In this document: positions 5,796 through 7,055 of the stretch, piece by piece | How the letters are laid out: every line of letters starts with the position of its first letter | Position numbering within the stretch: the stretch's first letter is position 1 | DNA from: Verrucomicrobiales bacterium | GTDB lineage: Bacteria; Verrucomicrobiota; Verrucomicrobiia; Methylacidiphilales; JAAUTS01 | Assembly (NCBI GenBank): GCA_031279715.1 | Contig: JAITHY010000024.1 | Location: 1-7,055 of the forward strand | Direction of reading: 5' to 3' | DNA length: 7,055 nt | Translations under genes and position numbers: made by a program | The notes under the pieces: generated by a model | What the model was told of the DNA's origin: nothing | What the model saw: the letters and a program-made list of their open reading frames with translations, nothing else | The model's database searches: none

Positions 5796-6335
5796 ATGAT
5801 AGAAATTATTATCGGAACCAATCGTCCGGGCAGCAACAGCAAAAAAATTGCCGCGTTAATCCTTGAGTTTTTTCAACAACAAGGCGCGCGGGCGCAAACC
5901 CTCGACCTCGCGGAGTTGCCGCCGGAACTGTTCAACCCGACATCCTATGCGGAAAAACCGGCGGCGTTCGCCGCCATCAGCGAGCGCGTGGTCACCGCCA
6001 GCGGCTTGCTCATCATCGTGCCGGAATACAACGGAGGCATCCCTGGTGTGCTGAAATATTTTATTGATATGCTCAAATTTCCCGAAAGTTTTGAACATAA
6101 GCCGGTCGCCTTCGTCGGTGTGGCGGCGGGGAGTTGGGGGGCGCTTCGGGCGGTCGAGCATTTGCAGCAAATTTTCGGTTACCGCAACGCCTTCATTTAT
6201 CCGGCGCGTGTGTTCATCCCCGGCGTGTTCAATGAAATCGACGCCGCTGGTCAGCTCAAGTCGGCGGACCTCGTGAAGCGGCTGGCGGAACAGGCCAAAA
6301 ATTTCGCGGAGTTCACCGCGCGGTTTGGCGCATGA
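5796..6335 (+). CDS. NAD(P)H-dependent FMN-reductase-family flavoprotein
   Basis: A 179-residue flavodoxin-fold protein expected to bind FMN and reduce it or other acceptors with NAD(P)H in the cytoplasm. GTNRPGSNSKKIA (7-19) is the phosphate-binding loop of this family, VPEYNGGIPGVLKYFIDML (75-93) is its second signature (the PEYN-G-PG-LK pattern), and FVGVAAGSWGALRAVEHL (106-123) is the third. Length matches the family (about 180). I prefer the ATG at 5796 over the in-frame TTG at 5778, since family members begin just before the beta strand IEIIIGTNR; GAGG at 5780-5783 is a slightly distant ribosome binding site. The stop overlaps the rlmH start by ATGA (6332-6335). The substrate is not known; family members include chromate, quinone and azo-dye reductases. 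Confidence 0.9.
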   Translation: MIEIIIGTNRPGSNSKKIAALILEFFQQQGARAQTLDLAELPPELFNPTSYAEKPAAFAAISERVVTASGLLIIVPEYNGGIPGVLKYFIDMLKFPESFEHKPVAFVGVAAGSWGALRAVEHLQQIFGYRNAFIYPARVFIPGVFNEIDAAGQLKSADLVKRLAEQAKNFAEFTARFGA

Positions 6336-6772
6336 AACTGCTCATCGTCAGCGTCGGCAAGCCGCGACTCAGCTACGCCAAAAGCGGCGCGGCGGAATAT
6401 CTGGCGCGGCTGAAACGGTATTTTCCCGTCGAGTGGAAGCAAGTCAGGGAAGGCTCTTGCGCGCAGGAGAGCGAGCGGTTGCTCACCGTTAGCGACGGTT
6501 GTTTGCGCGTGGCGTTGGACGAGCGAGGCGAACTGGTCGCCTCAAAAACGCTGGCGGTGAAGTTTGAACAATGGGAGCGGCGGGTGGTGAAGGCCGTGGC
6601 GTTTCTCATTGGCGGCGCTGACGGTCACGCGTCCGTTGTCCGCGAACGCGCCGACTGGCTCTGGTCGCTTAGCCCGCTGACGTTACAACACGAGCTGGCG
6701 CTGACAGTCATGCTGGAGCAACTCTACCGCGCCCAAACCATCCGCCGCGGCCAACCGTATCATCGGGCGTGA
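6332..6772 (+). CDS. rlmH: 23S rRNA (pseudouridine1915-N3)-methyltransferase RlmH
   Basis: SPOUT-class, SAM-dependent enzyme that methylates pseudouridine 1915 in helix 69 of 23S rRNA on the 70S ribosome (YbeA family). The 146 residues are slightly shorter than E. coli RlmH (155). Diagnostic motifs are LDERGE (62-67), FLIGGADG (91-98, the SAM-binding loop) and the C-terminal knot LEQLYRAQTIRRGQPYHR (128-145). The start MKLLIVSVGK is typical of the family. There is no strong ribosome binding site of its own, so translation is probably coupled to the flavoprotein gene by the ATGA overlap. The gene appears complete and shows no sign of decay. Confidence 0.96.
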   Translation: MKLLIVSVGKPRLSYAKSGAAEYLARLKRYFPVEWKQVREGSCAQESERLLTVSDGCLRVALDERGELVASKTLAVKFEQWERRVVKAVAFLIGGADGHASVVRERADWLWSLSPLTLQHELALTVMLEQLYRAQTIRRGQPYHRA

Positions 6773-6792
6773 GATTGTCCGCTGGCGTTGAC

Positions 6793-6855
6793 ATGAAAAA
6801 GTCACATTTTCCGTGGTTGAAAAATTGCCGTTCGCTGTTAGCGTATCTCGCATGA
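6793..6855 (+). CDS. possible 20-codon leader ORF before the deoxyhypusine-synthase-like gene
   Basis: ATG at 6793 opens a 20-codon ORF beginning MKKSHFPWLK and ending at TGA 6853-6855, which overlaps the next gene's ATG (6852) as ATGA. The next gene has no obvious ribosome binding site, so reinitiation from this ORF is conceivable. However, this ORF also lacks a clear Shine-Dalgarno sequence, and chance could produce it. Low confidence. Confidence 0.2.
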   Translation: MKKSHFPWLKNCRSLLAYLA

Positions 6856-7055
6856 GCAAAGGACCGGTTTCCCAGTTTATCACGCGTCATTACCGTCATT
6901 TCAACGCCGCCGCGCTGGTGGACGCGGCGAAAGGATATGAAAAACTGCTCGCTGACGGCGGCAAAATGTTCGTCACCCTCGCCGGCGCGATGAGCACCGC
7001 TGAGCTTGGGCTGTCGCTCGCGGAAATGATTCGGCGGGACAAGGTGCACGGTATT
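6852..7055 (+). CDS. deoxyhypusine-synthase-like protein, C-terminus cut by window edge
   Basis: The first 68 codons, open to the window end, begin MSKGPVSQFITRHYRHFNAA and continue through LVDAAKGYEKLL to FVTLAGAMSTAELGLSLAEM (40-59) and IRRDKVHGI. This is the characteristic N-terminal part of the bacterial deoxyhypusine-synthase-like family: the GPVxxFI-xxHYRHFNAAxL opening and the TLAGAMSTAELG strand of the NAD-binding core. In eukaryotes and archaea the enzyme moves an aminobutyl group from spermidine onto a lysine of eIF5A. Bacterial relatives may instead make homospermidine or act on other acceptors, and the catalytic lysine lies beyond the window. The start has no evident ribosome binding site. 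It lies 79 nt after rlmH, with a TTGACA at 6788-6793 but no convincing -10. Confidence 0.88.
   Translation, partial: MSKGPVSQFITRHYRHFNAAALVDAAKGYEKLLADGGKMFVTLAGAMSTAELGLSLAEMIRRDKVHGI

Overview
The window looks like bacterial chromosome in which an accessory segment (about 1-5736) sits beside ordinary housekeeping genes (5796-7055). A PEP-CTERM surface protein, generally high-GC genes with G/C-rich third codon positions, a deoxyhypusine-synthase-like gene and an rlmH gene would fit a Verrucomicrobiota-type or similar Gram-negative environmental bacterium. This taxonomic guess is an inference from gene content; nothing in the window proves it.

Layout, all genes on the + strand. (1) 1-926: the C-terminal part of a C5-cytosine DNA methyltransferase, cut by the window edge. 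A short ORF with a good ribosome binding site (901-984) overlaps its end and may be the stump of a partner gene. (2) 981-2930: a 649-residue secreted, repeat-rich protein with a signal peptide and a C-terminal PEP-CTERM sorting signal. Its N-terminal half holds four tandem repeats of exactly 150 nt. (3) 2931-3586: two overlapping small ORFs that I do not recognise; they could be one frameshifted gene. (4) 3587-3979: non-coding. A terminator-like hairpin and a run of 10 C lie in the first part. The second part is an AT-rich control region with a candidate promoter and three related inverted repeats. (5) 3980-5736: a HipB-like XRE regulator and a HipA-like kinase joined by an ATGA overlap, forming a type II toxin-antitoxin (HipBA-family) operon. 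(6) 5796-6772: an NAD(P)H-dependent FMN-reductase-family flavoprotein and the 23S rRNA methyltransferase RlmH, also joined by an ATGA overlap. (7) 6852-7055: the first 68 codons of a deoxyhypusine-synthase-like protein, cut by the window end.

The best-supported regulatory story is the hipBA control region. A TTGAGA-17 bp-AATAAT promoter lies between two copies of a near-palindrome (consensus ATTCGYCTAATTAGRCGAAT) whose centres are 40 bp apart. A third, weaker copy covers the start codon of the antitoxin gene. This is what autorepression by the HipB-like protein would look like. The methyltransferase, the surface protein and the toxin-antitoxin pair show no obvious joint function. They read as a patch of accessory cargo (restriction-modification remnant, surface protein, addiction module) beside the conserved genes. 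I did not see a clearly new multi-gene system; the more unusual points are listed as findings.
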